Of a stretch of 64,000 nucleotides of DNA, positions 1 to 13,300 are shown in pieces. The notes under the pieces were generated by a model. The model was not told where the DNA came from, searched no databases, and saw only the letters and a list, made by a program, of their open reading frames with translations. The stretch spans positions 56,865,833 through 56,929,832 of the forward strand of contig NC_085858.1 in NCBI RefSeq assembly GCF_034702125.1. The letters run 5' to 3'. The stretch is from Engraulis encrasicolus (Eukaryota; Chordata; Actinopteri; Clupeiformes; Engraulidae). Both the position numbers and the translations under genes were made by a program. How positions within the stretch are numbered: position 1 is the stretch's first letter; every line of letters starts with the position of its first letter.

Positions 1-1317
1 CAAGGGAAAATGTGTTACACTGTAGGGTCCAAAACACGATTTCACGAGTTGTTGTCAACATGCTGCACACTAGTTTCGAACCTGCGTGGCTCGCGTCTTC
101 CCATTGATAGGCAAGCGTAAATACCCCTAGGCTATGAAATGAAATTCGCGCCAAAATTTTTTAAATAGTTGACACGTAATCCAGCGCATTTCCGGGAGAA
201 ACCAATACTTTCTTATCTAAATATTTCACAAATTACACATCGAAATGAGACGCAATTCAATCGGCATACAGCTAAAAGTATATTATTAGTGTGGGATTCA
301 TCAGATTCCAAGGATATGACGGTTTTTTTTTCACGAACAAATGACATGACGTGAATTTGTGTTCTGAACACTCTCACAGCTGTATCATCACTTTGTGTGC
401 ATGTCGATTGATTTTCATCGCTTTTGCACCACAGGATTAAAAGATATTGACACATTTGTGGTCAAATATGTACTACAAGTTTAGCTAATGGGTGGAGTCA
501 CGCTCTGAAGTAGACTAGCGCTGTGTGTTACTTGGGGTGGCTGAGGTGATGTCTGGACTCAATGGATCTACTCCAGCTGTACTTCAACTTCACTGTCCAG
601 ATACGGATAGGAGGCACCTCACTTTCAAAGTCACCACTACTTCAGAGTGCACATTACTCCAAGCAGTAGTTACTTTGTGTGCTAACGTTCGAGACACAAG
701 AGTTAGCAACTTTTATAGTATTTACTATGCAACATTGCTAACAAACTAGCTACTTCGCACTTTGAGAATCGCACCCCAGATCTATGTGTTTCTACTATGC
801 TTAGAAAACTGTAATGTGGGCTTATTATTCAGTGACAAAACCCTCTTCCACCACACATGTGAGGAAAAATTAACGACATCAATGGCACCAATGGTGAATG
901 TGCCAATCTTGATGTTTTTGGTACATGCAAATCGTGACGGTTTGTACGCATAGGCCCCACAGCTGGGTACCCCCTCCCCCCCCCCCCTACAGACTTCATG
1001 AAGACTATTTCTGACCATTTGAGCAGAAACATGCACATCAGTGGCCTGCAAATCTCATTTTGCAGGACTCTGGCAGTGCTTTTCCTGCGCCACCTGCACT
1101 TGTCTCAAATCTCATGAGCCTGAATTTTGCGTCATGCAGCTCCAGGCGCCAGGGCCAATGTTGCACAACGCAACATCCAGCATCAATGGGTGGAACGATA
1201 CATATTTTTAAATTCCTAAATCTGGGCAAAAGTTGAATCTGAACATTTTCATCAAATAACCCCCCCCCCATTTTAAAATGTGACACTTGATGGCTTAATA
1301 TCTCTGAAATCCCTCAG
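1..1317 (+). other. Intron of copy A, no exon seen
   Basis: This stretch precedes the first recognisable exon of copy A and ends in a good acceptor (CCCTCAG at 1311-1317). The matching exon of copy B (33105-33361, start of VWD1) has no counterpart here, so the preceding exon of copy A must lie outside the window and this intron is longer than 1.3 kb, against 90 bp in copy B. Apart from C-rich runs near 967-987 and 1258-1270 I see no coding frame or recognisable repeat. Confidence 0.65.
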
Positions 1318-4300
1318 GCATGTGGCAATGGACTGCCTTATTATCGAATTGAGGGTAAGAATGAACATCGAGGAAGCACACGTGTGGCATGGACCCGCCT
1401 TGTGAGGGTGTGGGCGTATGGTGAAGAGATTGAACTTGTCAAAGGAGACCGTTATAAAGCCATGGTAAGTGAGAACAGCTTACTTGAAATGAAACCATAC
1501 CAGAATCATAAAATCATCACAGAATCATCTTATGATGAATATGTCATTTTGTCATAGGTCAATGGGACATTTGTAACAACCCCATTCAGTCTAAAAGATG
1601 GAGCCATCAGAGTCTACCAGTCAGGACGGTCTATAGCTGTTAGTACAGACTTTGGACTGCTAGTCACCTATGATGCCTCCCACTATGTCGCAATCTCAGT
1701 TCCCTATGAGTACCAGAACGGGACATGTGGTCTCTGTGGCAACTTCAACCATAAGTCTAACGATGAATTCCGGACGCCCAGTGGCCAGCTTGTCAGCTCG
1801 GACGTGGAGTTTGCCAACAGCTGGAAGGCGGAAGGGGACACTGACCCTGGCTGCCATGCCGTGCGCTGTGCCGGACTAGCATGTGCTGTCTGCACCTCAA
1901 GCCAAAGGCAGCTGTATGGGAATACTGCTCACTGTGGAATCCTCAGCAACAATGCTGGCCCCTTTGCTGCCTGTCACTCAAGCCTACCTCCACAGACCTT
2001 TGAGGAGAACTGTGTGTATGATCTCTGTGTGGGAGGTGGTTACCAGCCCATCCTCTGCCAAGCCCTCAATGTGTATGCTGCCCAGTGCCAACAGGAGGGC
2101 ATCCAGTTGGGTCAGTGGAGAAATGAAGGATTCTGTGGTGAGTAATGATTGTCTACACCATATTCTTTATACAGTCATCCATACGTTGAGAAACTTGTTG
2201 ACATATTTTCTTCCTCCATAGAAATCCCTTGTTCAGCCAACAGTCATTTTGAGTCTGAAGGAACAGGGTGTCCTGCTACTTGCAGCAACCCCAATGCCCC
2301 CCAGAACTGCCCACTGCCCAACCAGGAGAGCTGCATCTGTGATTCAGGCTACGTCCTAAGTGCAGGGGACTGTGTTCGGCAGAGTGACTGTGGCTGCACA
2401 TTTGAAGGGCGGTACTACAGGGCTGGGGAAACTGTGGTGCTAGACCAAGACTGTGGAAGGCGTTGCACCTGCAGTCTTGGGTCAATGACTTGCCAAGCAC
2501 ACGGCTGTGGAGATCTGGAGAAGTGTGCAGTCCATGAAGGCATGAGGGGCTGCAGACCCGTTAGCTATGAAACCTGCTGGGTGAAGAGTTACGAGTCATA
2601 CAGCACATTTGATAAAAAGACATTCCACTACCCGGGGGCCTGCAGTCTGACACTGGCAAGAGTCAGAGGACAGTCACAACTGACACACTTTCAAGTTACA
2701 GTTGAGAAAGTTCCTAGAGGCCAGAGAGACTTTGTTAGAAACCTGAAGTTTGAAACAGAAGGGACGCAAGTTTCTGTGGAGATGGGCGATGGAGCCACAA
2801 CAAAGGTAAATGAATAGTCAGGTGGCCAACTTTAAAGGGTGATTAAAAAAAGGTGGAAATATGGGAATTGCTAACAATTCTAACACTACTTTTATCTTAT
2901 TAGGTGGATGGACAAACAGTTGGCATTCCTTTCAGTGTCAGCTCAGGCCATATTCGCATCTACCACAGCAGTGTCAAAGGTGTTGTCATAGAAACTGACT
3001 TTGGTGTGCTGGTGAGAGCCGACTGGCCACATGTCATCCGCATCACTGCTCCTGGTAACTACAATGGCACGCTAGGAGGACTGTGTGGAAATCTGAATGG
3101 CTACCCCGACGATGACTTCTTCTCTCCAACTGGTGTTCAGCTGAACAGCTCACAGCAGTTTGGAGACAGCTGGAGAGACGGCTCCCTCTCAGCACACTGT
3201 GTAGAACCCCAAGTGTGGGAACCAGGACACTACCAGAACACTACACATTACAGGGAACTCTGTGCCATCATGGGATCCGCCGATGGACCTTTTGGCCAGT
3301 GTCAAGCAAGTCTTGACCCCCGGGCACGGATTGAAGATTGTGTTCAGGAACTTGTGAGGATGCAAGGCTCTCAAGAAGCACTCTGTGAAGCTTTGCGTGG
3401 ATACACTCTGCTTTGCCAACAGACTGGTATTATAGTAGGGGAATGGAGGAACCTGACCAACTGTGGTGAGGGAATGACTATCCCACACAATGTCAGTCTT
3501 TTATCCCGTAACATACAATATTTAGTAATGGTATTAATATGTCATTTCTCTTTACAGAGGTAACCTGCCCTCTAAACAGCCATTACGAGATATGTGGAAC
3601 GTCCTGCCCAGCTTCCTGCCCCAGCTTGTCTTTCCCCTTCATGTGCAATCAGCAGTGCCAGGAGGGCTGCCAGTGTGATGATGGCTTCCTCTTGAGTGGG
3701 GATCGCTGTGTGCCTCCCACAGGCTGTGGCTGCCACCATGGCGGACGCTACAGACAGAGTGGAGAGCGCTACTGGTATGGTGAAGAGTGCCAGCAAATCT
3801 GCCATTGTAATGGCCTGACTGGTCAGTCCCATTGCACTGCCTCTTCCTGCAGTGAACAGGAGTCCTGTCGCACCGTGGATGGCAAGTTTGGTTGTCATCC
3901 TAAACCTGAAGCCACCTGCAGGGCCTCTGGAGACCCTCACTACACCTCCTTTGACAGGCGGAAATTCGACTTCCAGGGCACATGCCGTTATGTCCTGGCA
4001 TCTGTCTGTAATGGAAGCCAGGGTCTACCACATTTCCAGGTGGAGGCCCGCAATGAGGCATGGAACGGTCGACAGGTCTCCATTACTGTGGCAGTTTACG
4101 TCAATGTGTCTGGGCATCAGGTCTACATCTCAAAATACCATCCGGGCACTGTACAAGTAAGTGTTTCGACATTCCTTTAGATCAATTTCAACTTTGCAGG
4201 TTTTGCAATCTTTGTCAAAAGTGAAATTGCTGTACAGTAATTGGACACTTAACCACAATATGATATCCGTCCTCAGGTAAATGGGGAGACAAGAAACCTA

Positions 4301-7300
4301 CCAGTCCTCCTTGATCATGGCAAAGTATCGGTCTATGGCAATGGTCTCCACACATTCGTGACAACAGACTTTGGCCTGACTGTCAGTTACGATGGCCGCT
4401 GGGTGTTGGATATCACAGTGCCATCTAACTACAGTGGAGCCACCTGTGGCCTGTGTGGCAATTTCAACGGCCTCCAGGCTGATGACTTCACTGTCCAGAA
4501 TCAGGTTTCAGGCTCTCAAGTCCTCTCTGCCTCTGACTTTGGGAACTACTGGAAGGTTGACGATGGCATCCCCTGTACTGGAGGATGTGGAAAGTCCTGC
4601 CCAGTATGCCATGATGACCAGAGAGCCCGTGCCATGTGTGAACTACTCAGAGCTGGCACTGGACCACTGAGCTTCTGCCATGCGCATGTGGATCCCCAGA
4701 CATTCTTCAATGACTGTGTCTTTGATGTTTGCCTTTCTGGAAACAGAGACGATGTCTCCTGTCGAGCAATGGAGGCCTACGTCAGTGCATGTCAAGCAGC
4801 AAACGTTATCATCTACCCCTGGAGACAAAACTCCTCCTGCCGTAAGTGTTTGGGGTATCCAGGGCTAAAAATCATCAATATATTATATATTATGTAAGGG
4901 TTAACGTTCGGCGAGAAGGTCGCTACAGCGGAATAGCAGCACGACAGAGAGAATCTTTAGACCTCGAAGCGCGCTTATTATATGGATATACTTAAATGAT
5001 TCACACATGGTGGGGACATTTCTTTATTTAATGTTAAGTTTATTATAATTTTTCATGTCAAAAGATTGTTGCTGCGCAAAACAAAACAGTGCCGTTGTGG
5101 AACACCGCTAGGCAACAGGTAGCCTAGACAACAGGTGTTGTCTATCACAGCAGCTGATTAGAGTGACAAAAGACCGGACCCCCTGCGGAGTGATATGAAA
5201 CATTCGCTTTAGCAGTGAAAAGTCTTGTTGCCATTGACAGCGGTCTGATATAGACCAACACGTCCGTTATCTCAAATATCAGACGTGCGAACGTTGGGGA
5301 GCCCCATTGAAATGAATGGAGCATTCGACCGATGAAGCCACACCATATAATAAATATTTATATATACCATAAATAATATTTGTAGTGTTGTCCACTAAAA
5401 TGCGTGAAATACTATGTTCATTTACCATTCAAACAGAAATGGAGTGTCCAGATAACAGCCACTATGACCTGTGTGGCACTGAGTGTGGCCACACCTGTGC
5501 TAGCAGCATTGATGCCAGCTGTGACAGAACCTGTGCTGAAGGCTGCTTCTGTGATGAAGGGTTTGTGAGGAGTGGGGGGCGTTGTGTTCCAGCGGAGCAG
5601 TGTGGCTGTCTGTATGATGGCCTCTACTTTGAGGTAAAATTCACATCCTTATGTGTCCTGATTTCATGTGCACACCACAGCATGCAGATGCTTTTCAATG
5701 TCAGCGTTCCTTGTATTTGTCAGATTGGAGAAACCTTCTGGTCTGCAGACTGCTCTCATCACTGTAAATGTTTTGCCCAAAACGACCTCCGCTGCACCCA
5801 GTCCTCCTGCCCTCCCTCTCAGAAGTGCTCTGTCAAAGATGGTCGACGTGGTTGCTATGGTCAGCTGTCAACCTGCACTGTCTGGGGAGACCCTCACTAC
5901 AGCACATTTGATGGGGCTGTGGCTCACTTTCAGGTTGGACAAAGAGCACATTTCTAAGAGGATCACTTCCGAATGTCTCAATGTTCAGTTGTAACACACA
6001 AGAACTGATGTATGTATGTACTGTATGTGTTTCCATCCGTAGGGAACCTGTTCGTATGAGATAAGTCACACTTGTGGCAACATCAGTCAGGATGCCTTGG
6101 CCTTCCGTGTAGTTGCAGCCAACAGTCACCGTGGTAACCAGGTGGTGTCATTTGTGTCCACGGTGGACATGTGGCTCTCTAGAGGAGGAGTAGAAAGGCA
6201 CATCACCATTGGCCAGAACAAGAGAGTCAAGGTGCTTCCCTTTGCTGTGACATACACCTCTACACCCAGTGTGCAACAATTTAAAACTTTGTGTTTTCAT
6301 AGACACCTCCATGCACTTTCATTCAATTGGGTCTTAATATGCTTTCAGGTTGATGGCCATGCTAACAATTCGAAGAGCATTCAGATTGGCTCCCTTGCAA
6401 AGTTGACACGAGACTCTGGATTTGTGGTGGTGAATGCCTCAGGGGAGCTGGTGGTGCAGTTTGATGGTCGCAGTAGACTCCTGGTCAGACTCAACCCTGG
6501 TTTCCACCAATCAGTTTGTGGGATGTGTGGGAATAACAATGGAAACCCAGCAGACGACAAGGTTCTGCCCGACGGCAGTCTGGCACAGACTGATACACAG
6601 TTTGGTCAGAGTTGGAAATCCGACGTCAGCAGTCCTGGGTGAGTTAGGAGATGATGGTTGGTTGGTGTGAACATTGAAGTTTTACACCTTTAAAACACAA
6701 ACATACCTAATTCAGAATTCAATGTCAATGTCAATCAGGGATGCAGGAAGTGGGGTTCTTATGTGTCCTGCTTTCCTCCCCATCCTCAATAGATGTGGTG
6801 CCAGTGACCAGATCGGTGATGACGCGTGTCTCTTGAGAGAAGAATACACAGAGCTCTGCAGCATCATCAGCAACAGCAGCGGGCCATTCCAACGATGCCA
6901 CCTGCATGTTGACCCTCAAGCCTACATCACTTCCTGTGTGTACGATCTCTGTGCCTACACGCCAGCCAATGGCATGCTGTGCTCAGCAGTGGAGGCTTAC
7001 GAGACAGCCTGCAGTGTGCTGGGGCTGCAAACACCAGAATGGCGCTCTGCACTTCACTGCTGTGAGTACAACTGGACATTTCTGTCTACCAATACAGTAT
7101 AGCACAGCCAGCGACCTTTATGCTCCTGAATTAGTAGTGTCTTGGAACATCAAAATATTTTTTCTATAGTCTTCATATCAATATGAGTAGCTGTTGTAAA
7201 TGACTGTGAATGTGCCATTTGACTTGGTAGCTGCAGCTGACCCCTGTGAGGATCTGGACTGTACTGAGGATGAGTGGTGTGGCCAGAAAGATGGAGTCTA

Positions 7301-10300
7301 CGGCTGCTTCTGCAATGAGGACCACGCCAGACCTAAGTGCTTTGGTGAGGTCCAAGTATATTTACAATTTGTACATCCAGTAATTTCTATCAAGTCTGCC
7401 ACTGACGCACAGTGATCTTTCCCCTGACCAGACTCTATGGAGCAGTGTTCCAGCAGCACAGGAACCATGTCTCTGTCTCGCTGCCAGCTGTTTGAGGCCG
7501 GCTTCTCAGCAGACGCCCTTCACCTCAACGACCCCAACTGCAATGGCACACTCAAAGATGGCCGACTGGAGTTCTCCTTCAACAATGACGACCACATCTG
7601 TGGCACGTCTGTCAGGGTACAAATGCTTTTCCCACTTGATCACCACTGTCAAGGAGTGAGCCGTGAGGCTTACACCGAATCACACACACACACCGTCACT
7701 AACATAAGCGCATCTAGGCAGCTTTCTCCCAGCACATTTAAAACACCAGCTGACCTACTGCAGTGAGTAGCATTTCATCCCATACTGTTTTCTGTCATGG
7801 TTTAACCGGTTTCAACGTTAAACACTTCACCATTTTCCATAGCATTTCATTTGCATTTGTTACCGAGTGCAGGGGTGGCCAACCAGCATTTTGGTAGCGT
7901 TTGTTTGTTTGTTTGCTTAACCACTCGCGTTTCAACACACAATATTTTTTCCCAAACACTCATTCATCTGTTAAAACAAAACTGAGGGACCGGTCCACTG
8001 AGTAATTATTGGGTGGTCCGAGCACACTGGGCGGTGCATACGATTTTAGTGGCCTGGGTGTTTTTACTGGATTTGGGGAAAATGTATTTTATTATGTGTG
8101 GAGGGGATTTATTTTGGGTGTTATGCACTTTGTGTTCATTCTTTTCAATTGTTATATAGAATTTTGTTATTTAGTTACTTGATTTACTTTTGCAACTGGA
8201 CTCATCTGTGGGGAGGGGCTACGGGTATACAAGGCCAGTAGAGGCTCCAGAGCTTCAGTTGTGGTTAGGCTGACTTGGGGAAAGGTATTGTACATTTTAG
8301 GCTGTAGTGTAGTTCTGTTCAGGGTCATTTTGATTTAGCCTGGCAAACTTAAAGCCACTTTATTTTGCATTTATCTTTTGTTTTGCATTTTGGAAGTTTA
8401 TTTGGGACACTGTAAATATTTGCACCGCTTTTAAGAAAACGTTTTGAAAAACAGAAAAATACAAGAGCTATTATCAAGTTATTTGATGCAATGCACACTT
8501 ACACATTCTCCTGTGCTGTCTCCTTTGCATGCTGTTCAACAGAGCAACAGCACTCACTTCATCTATGAGAACTCGATCCAGGGGGAGTCCAACTCTGCCA
8601 GTGGCCCCATCAGCAGAGAGCGACAGATACACCTGAATTTCAGCTGTGCCTACCCCCTCACTCAGACCCTCTCCATGAACGTGGACATCAACCCTCTGGA
8701 CAGGTGGCCTTTCACTATTTCATTGTGTTTAGAATTTTATACTTGAAATTGTGCATATTTTTAAACACTTCGTCTCGTTAGTCTTTTCACTATTTCATTG
8801 TGTTTTTTACGTTGGAATTACTTCTCCAAATTATGGAAAACGTTTGACGAATGTGGAGTTTCTGACAATTTATGCATAATTGTCAATCTTCTACATAAAG
8901 TTGCCAAAAAAGTAATTGTCTGGTTAGCCTCAATTAACTTGCAGTGTCCTTTCTAACTGTCATAACTTTTCTATGATGGAAAAAATCATCCAGAATGTGC
9001 TTTAGAATGTGTAGATTCAGAATTCATTAAAAAAAACACACACACACACACACACAAAAACTTTCACGTGATTTGGGAGGCAATGTGTTAACATATAGAA
9101 ATGTATAGAAGGCAGAAAGTTGAAATCTGTATAGGTTAATGAATTCCAAATCCAAACATTCTAAAGCACATTCTGGATGATTTTTTGTAATTATGTGATG
9201 AACAGATCTGACATCGATCATGAAAACACCTACAAAGTCAAAACTCCTACAGAGTCAGTAGCTAAGCTAACCCTTGCTTAAAGTGGGGTAACTTCAGAAT
9301 TGAAGAAGGAACATACCGTTTCCACATATAGTAATCTGAGATTCTCAGCTTTTAAACAAAAAAAGGAAGAAAGGAGTGGCACACTGGAGCTGAATGCATA
9401 ATCAAAAACTGTATTAAACATACCTGCAAACTTGTCACCTTTCGGCGAAATTCGCCTTTTTGATCTCAAAATAGGTCACGTATGTGAATCGTGTAGATCC
9501 GAAGAGGTTTTTTTTGTTGGGGGGGGTAGACAGATTACAAACAGATAGACTGGATACGGTACTCATAGAATCTCTGCTAGTTCTACAGACATTACGGTTG
9601 AGCGACATTCTATTGATCTCTGCCTGTAGTTCCCATTGGCCGCAACGTGTGTTGGGGGAAACATAGGCCAATCAGAGCGGTAATTCAGATGGCTGGTTCT
9701 ATTAGCGGCAAAACTCGAGCCACCGCACCAGTCGGAGTGAACAGCTGAAACGGTGTTCGCGAAACACACGTATCCCCCCTGTCATTATCTTCTACCTTGG
9801 TACTGTCGCTTCCCTTTTACAAATGACCGCTGTCCAAATCGCCGTTTCAAAGGTAAAGGATTTGAGCAGGGTTTGGGAATTGTGAATTGTTTCATTAGCT
9901 AAGGCCGTCCACTTGTGAAAATAAATAGCCTAGCCCAACGGCAGCAGGTCTGCGGTCCTAACATGGATGTTTTGCTTTATTTAAATTGACAGCAATATAT
10001 TCATGCTTGTTTTGATATTTGACCAAAACGGTATTAAATACTTCAGTGAGAAAATGTGTTAGAATGGCGGTTGGCAGGGACTGACTGCGCTATAAATTGG
10101 CAGATTAGCAGAGAACTAAATTTAGTTCCCTTATGTCAGATACACACTCGATGAAACCTTCATAAACGTCAGAGGAATGCATAGCAATGGCTATTTGTCT
10201 CAATAGCTATATGACTCATTTTGCAACGTGTGCAATCATGAATTTAATGTTAGCAACCAAGGACATCATATTATTAATCTAAATAGCCTATTAACCTAGA

Positions 10301-13300
10301 TGACATCTGTCTTTATCTTTTTCTACAATCCAATGCTTCTTCATAGTAGGCTACAACACCATTGTATAGAGTTCTTCAGCGGAAGCGGAAGCATGTAGTA
10401 GATTGTAGTCTTTCATGTTAGCATTTAAGGACGTCCTGGTTCCTATCGGCTTCCGGCCTCCGTTGGGAATGAATAGGGGTAAATTTAAAATAAGCTCCGA
10501 GTGCAAGCACGCGCTTAGCGAACCCCCGCAAACTGTCGAGGGTGTTAAAAATAGGCTGTAGGTATGACATGGTTGATCATTTTGTGTCAAACTTCGACAT
10601 AAATACGATGTTGCGTCCATATGCTAAACCCGGAAGCTTTTGGCGACTACAGAAACGGCGCCAGTATCTAACGGCATGTACGTGCGGAAGGTTGTACCCA
10701 TGGCAACCAAAGGAAAGTATGTAGTTCGGAAGTTTTAATGATCAGAAAGGGGTTAGCAATATTGAATTATAATCGTCATGATTTAACATGTGAATACACC
10801 AACATGATGATACGATCCGTTCCACTAATGAGAAAGGGATGCGGGGACACGCTAATGTTCGTTGTTGCCGTGCAACTTATATTTTTGCCAAACCTGAATC
10901 TCTATGGCATTTTGCAATGTAAAAAATCGCCATGGAACCGGTAGTCCAAACGCCGCATACAAGTTGACGTCAACGCTGAAGAGCTCAATTGGGGAAATGC
11001 TGAAATTCGGCTCTCATTCATTCATAAATTCACTAAAATGCCTTGGTACTATTTTATACAGCTTATTATATTATACATTTCCCTATTATTTACCCTCTTT
11101 AGCCAAAAGCAGCAAATGCTTTCATAGTCAATTGCAGTGGGGCTCAAAGTTAAGACAACCCCAAGTGACCGTGTGCTCCCTCCTTTTGGCTGGTAATAAT
11201 AAATAGGACAACTTAAATTTTGACAGGTGGTGAGTGCAGAGGCGCTTTTTGTCACTAAGCTAGATAGGCAGCCGCTTGGAGCCCCCAAACTAGATGGTGA
11301 ACAACAGCTAAGACTTTAAACTACAGTAGTTGTTGAATTTTCGCTTAGGGTCCCGGCTTAACGTAGAATTGCCTCTGGGTGGCTTGTAAGACATATATTG
11401 GCTGGTGATGAATAAAATTAGTTCAGAAGTCTGATTTCTAATAGTGTAAGCCTTGTATATATAATATCGTCTTTTTAACTGTTCTTTTTTGTGGCGGTTA
11501 GGGGGGGGGGCTCGCGGGTTTGCCGCGGCGCCGCGATTAGTTTGTCACCTTTTTCAACCCTCCTGAGTTTGCAGGTATGATTAAAGAAAGCCGAAAAAAG
11601 TAAATTAAACCGACAGACAAGGGTTCGGGTCTAGCCCATCATCAGTGTTCCCAATTTGGGGGTTAAACTGGGAACACTGATGATAGGCTAGACCCGAAAC
11701 GTTTGTCCCTTGTCTGTCGGTTTCATTTACTTTTTTCGGCTTTGTTTAATACAGTTTCTGATTTTGCATTCAGCTCCAGTGTGCAACTCCTTTCTCCCTT
11801 TTCTTTATACTGCTCTTGGAATTACGCACCGAGCGAAACGCTCAGGATAAGAGATTGGCGCGGACGCCACCCCACCATTACTATTCAGCTTTTAAACAAG
11901 CCATGACATGTGTCTGTAGGTCTAAGACGAAATATTTGGTGGCTGTTCAAAAAATTATAGAGTGGTTAAACTGACTGGAGTCCAGTGCTAAAATTCCAAA
12001 CAACGCCTGGGATTCAATGTGTTAATATAAGTCGTGTTTTATGCTTAACAGTGTTGTGTGCAAGACGTTGCCAGGAGGGGAAGGAACCTACCGAGTGCGC
12101 ATGATTCCCTTTGTGGATGCCGGCTTCTCCCATGCCTACTCAGGGAAGGTGAATGTGGTGCTGGACCAGAGGCTCTATATGGAGGTGCGGGTGGAAGGGG
12201 TGGACAGTCGCCAGATCGCCACGGTGGTTGACTCCTGCTGGGCCACTCCTGTCAATCAGCCGAACTACCACATCCGCTGGGACCTGGTCAAGAACGAGTA
12301 AGAGAGAGAGAGAACCTCCTGAAACTGATGAATATAGATACTCAATTCACTCCTCTCTACCTCAAGTCAACATTGACTCCTGAAGCCTTGCTGTTGCCAC
12401 CAGCTAACTGTGTTTGTACTGCATGTGTCTACTAGGTGTCCCAACCCGAATGACAACACAGTGGAGCTGCTTCAGAATGGGGTCAGCACAGCAGGTCGTT
12501 TCTCCTTCAGGATGTTCACCTTCACAGCTGATGCCTCCAAGGTCTACCTGCACTGCAACATCCACCTGTGCTTAGTGGCAAACAACGACTGCACAGCTGT
12601 GAGTCCTGCATTTAAGTAGTACTGTAGTTCTAGGTTACTGGAGCATTTTAGAATAATTCCACTATTGAGGAGATTCTGTGAAAGCACAGTGTCACGTGTA
12701 TGTGCTGGGAAGTAATGAGTGCACAATTGGGACGTTCACCGGCACTGCAGTTCACCGACAGTCTCAGTGGTGGTTTCAACCACTAGGTGCGGTTTTCCTG
12801 ACTGTTGTGAGATTATGTACACTTGCAGTGTTTCAATAGGAGCAACATAATCATCAGCTATTGTGCCATGCTTCTCCTTTCCTGTTTACAGCACTGTTCC
12901 CCGGATCTCCCCGTGAGGCAGCGGCGTTCTGTTGATTTCCATGACACTGCTGCCATCTCAATGGGGCCGCTGGTTTGGGGCGCTGATGCAGCAGGTAACA
13001 TCAGCAACTCAATACTTACTGACCACAAACCTCTACTGTATATGCAGCCATCCAGCATACATGATTCCCAGAATAACTGTATCCATGTAAATATGAAGTT
13101 TCATTACAAAACAACGTATCCACCATTTTTGACTTTTGTATTTTATTATTGGAAATGACTGTTCAGATGTCCTCTCATCTGTGTGTGAATTCTTGCCATT
13201 CAAATATTTTGAGAACATACTTTTTAAACCTATATAAAATGCATTTTATAACACAATGCAATGAAATGCCTTATCCAGTGGAGTGTTACAAAATGGATAT

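Larger units (their letters stand above)
7432..12994 (+). other. ZP module exons of copy A
   Basis: Five exons (7432-7616, 8543-8703, 12052-12297, 12436-12598, 12892-12994) encode the ZP module. It starts at MEQCSSSTGTMSLSRC, passes ALHLNDPNCNGTLKDG and HFIYEN, and ends after VRQRRSVDFHD and AISMGPLVW. RQRR fits the consensus furin-type site of ZP proteins, and AISMGPLVW is where an external hydrophobic patch would sit. Relative to copy B, the third exon begins SVVCKT instead of RIVTQT, adding one cysteine at the linker. The module polymerises into filaments in tectorin, uromodulin and egg-coat proteins. Confidence 0.75.
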
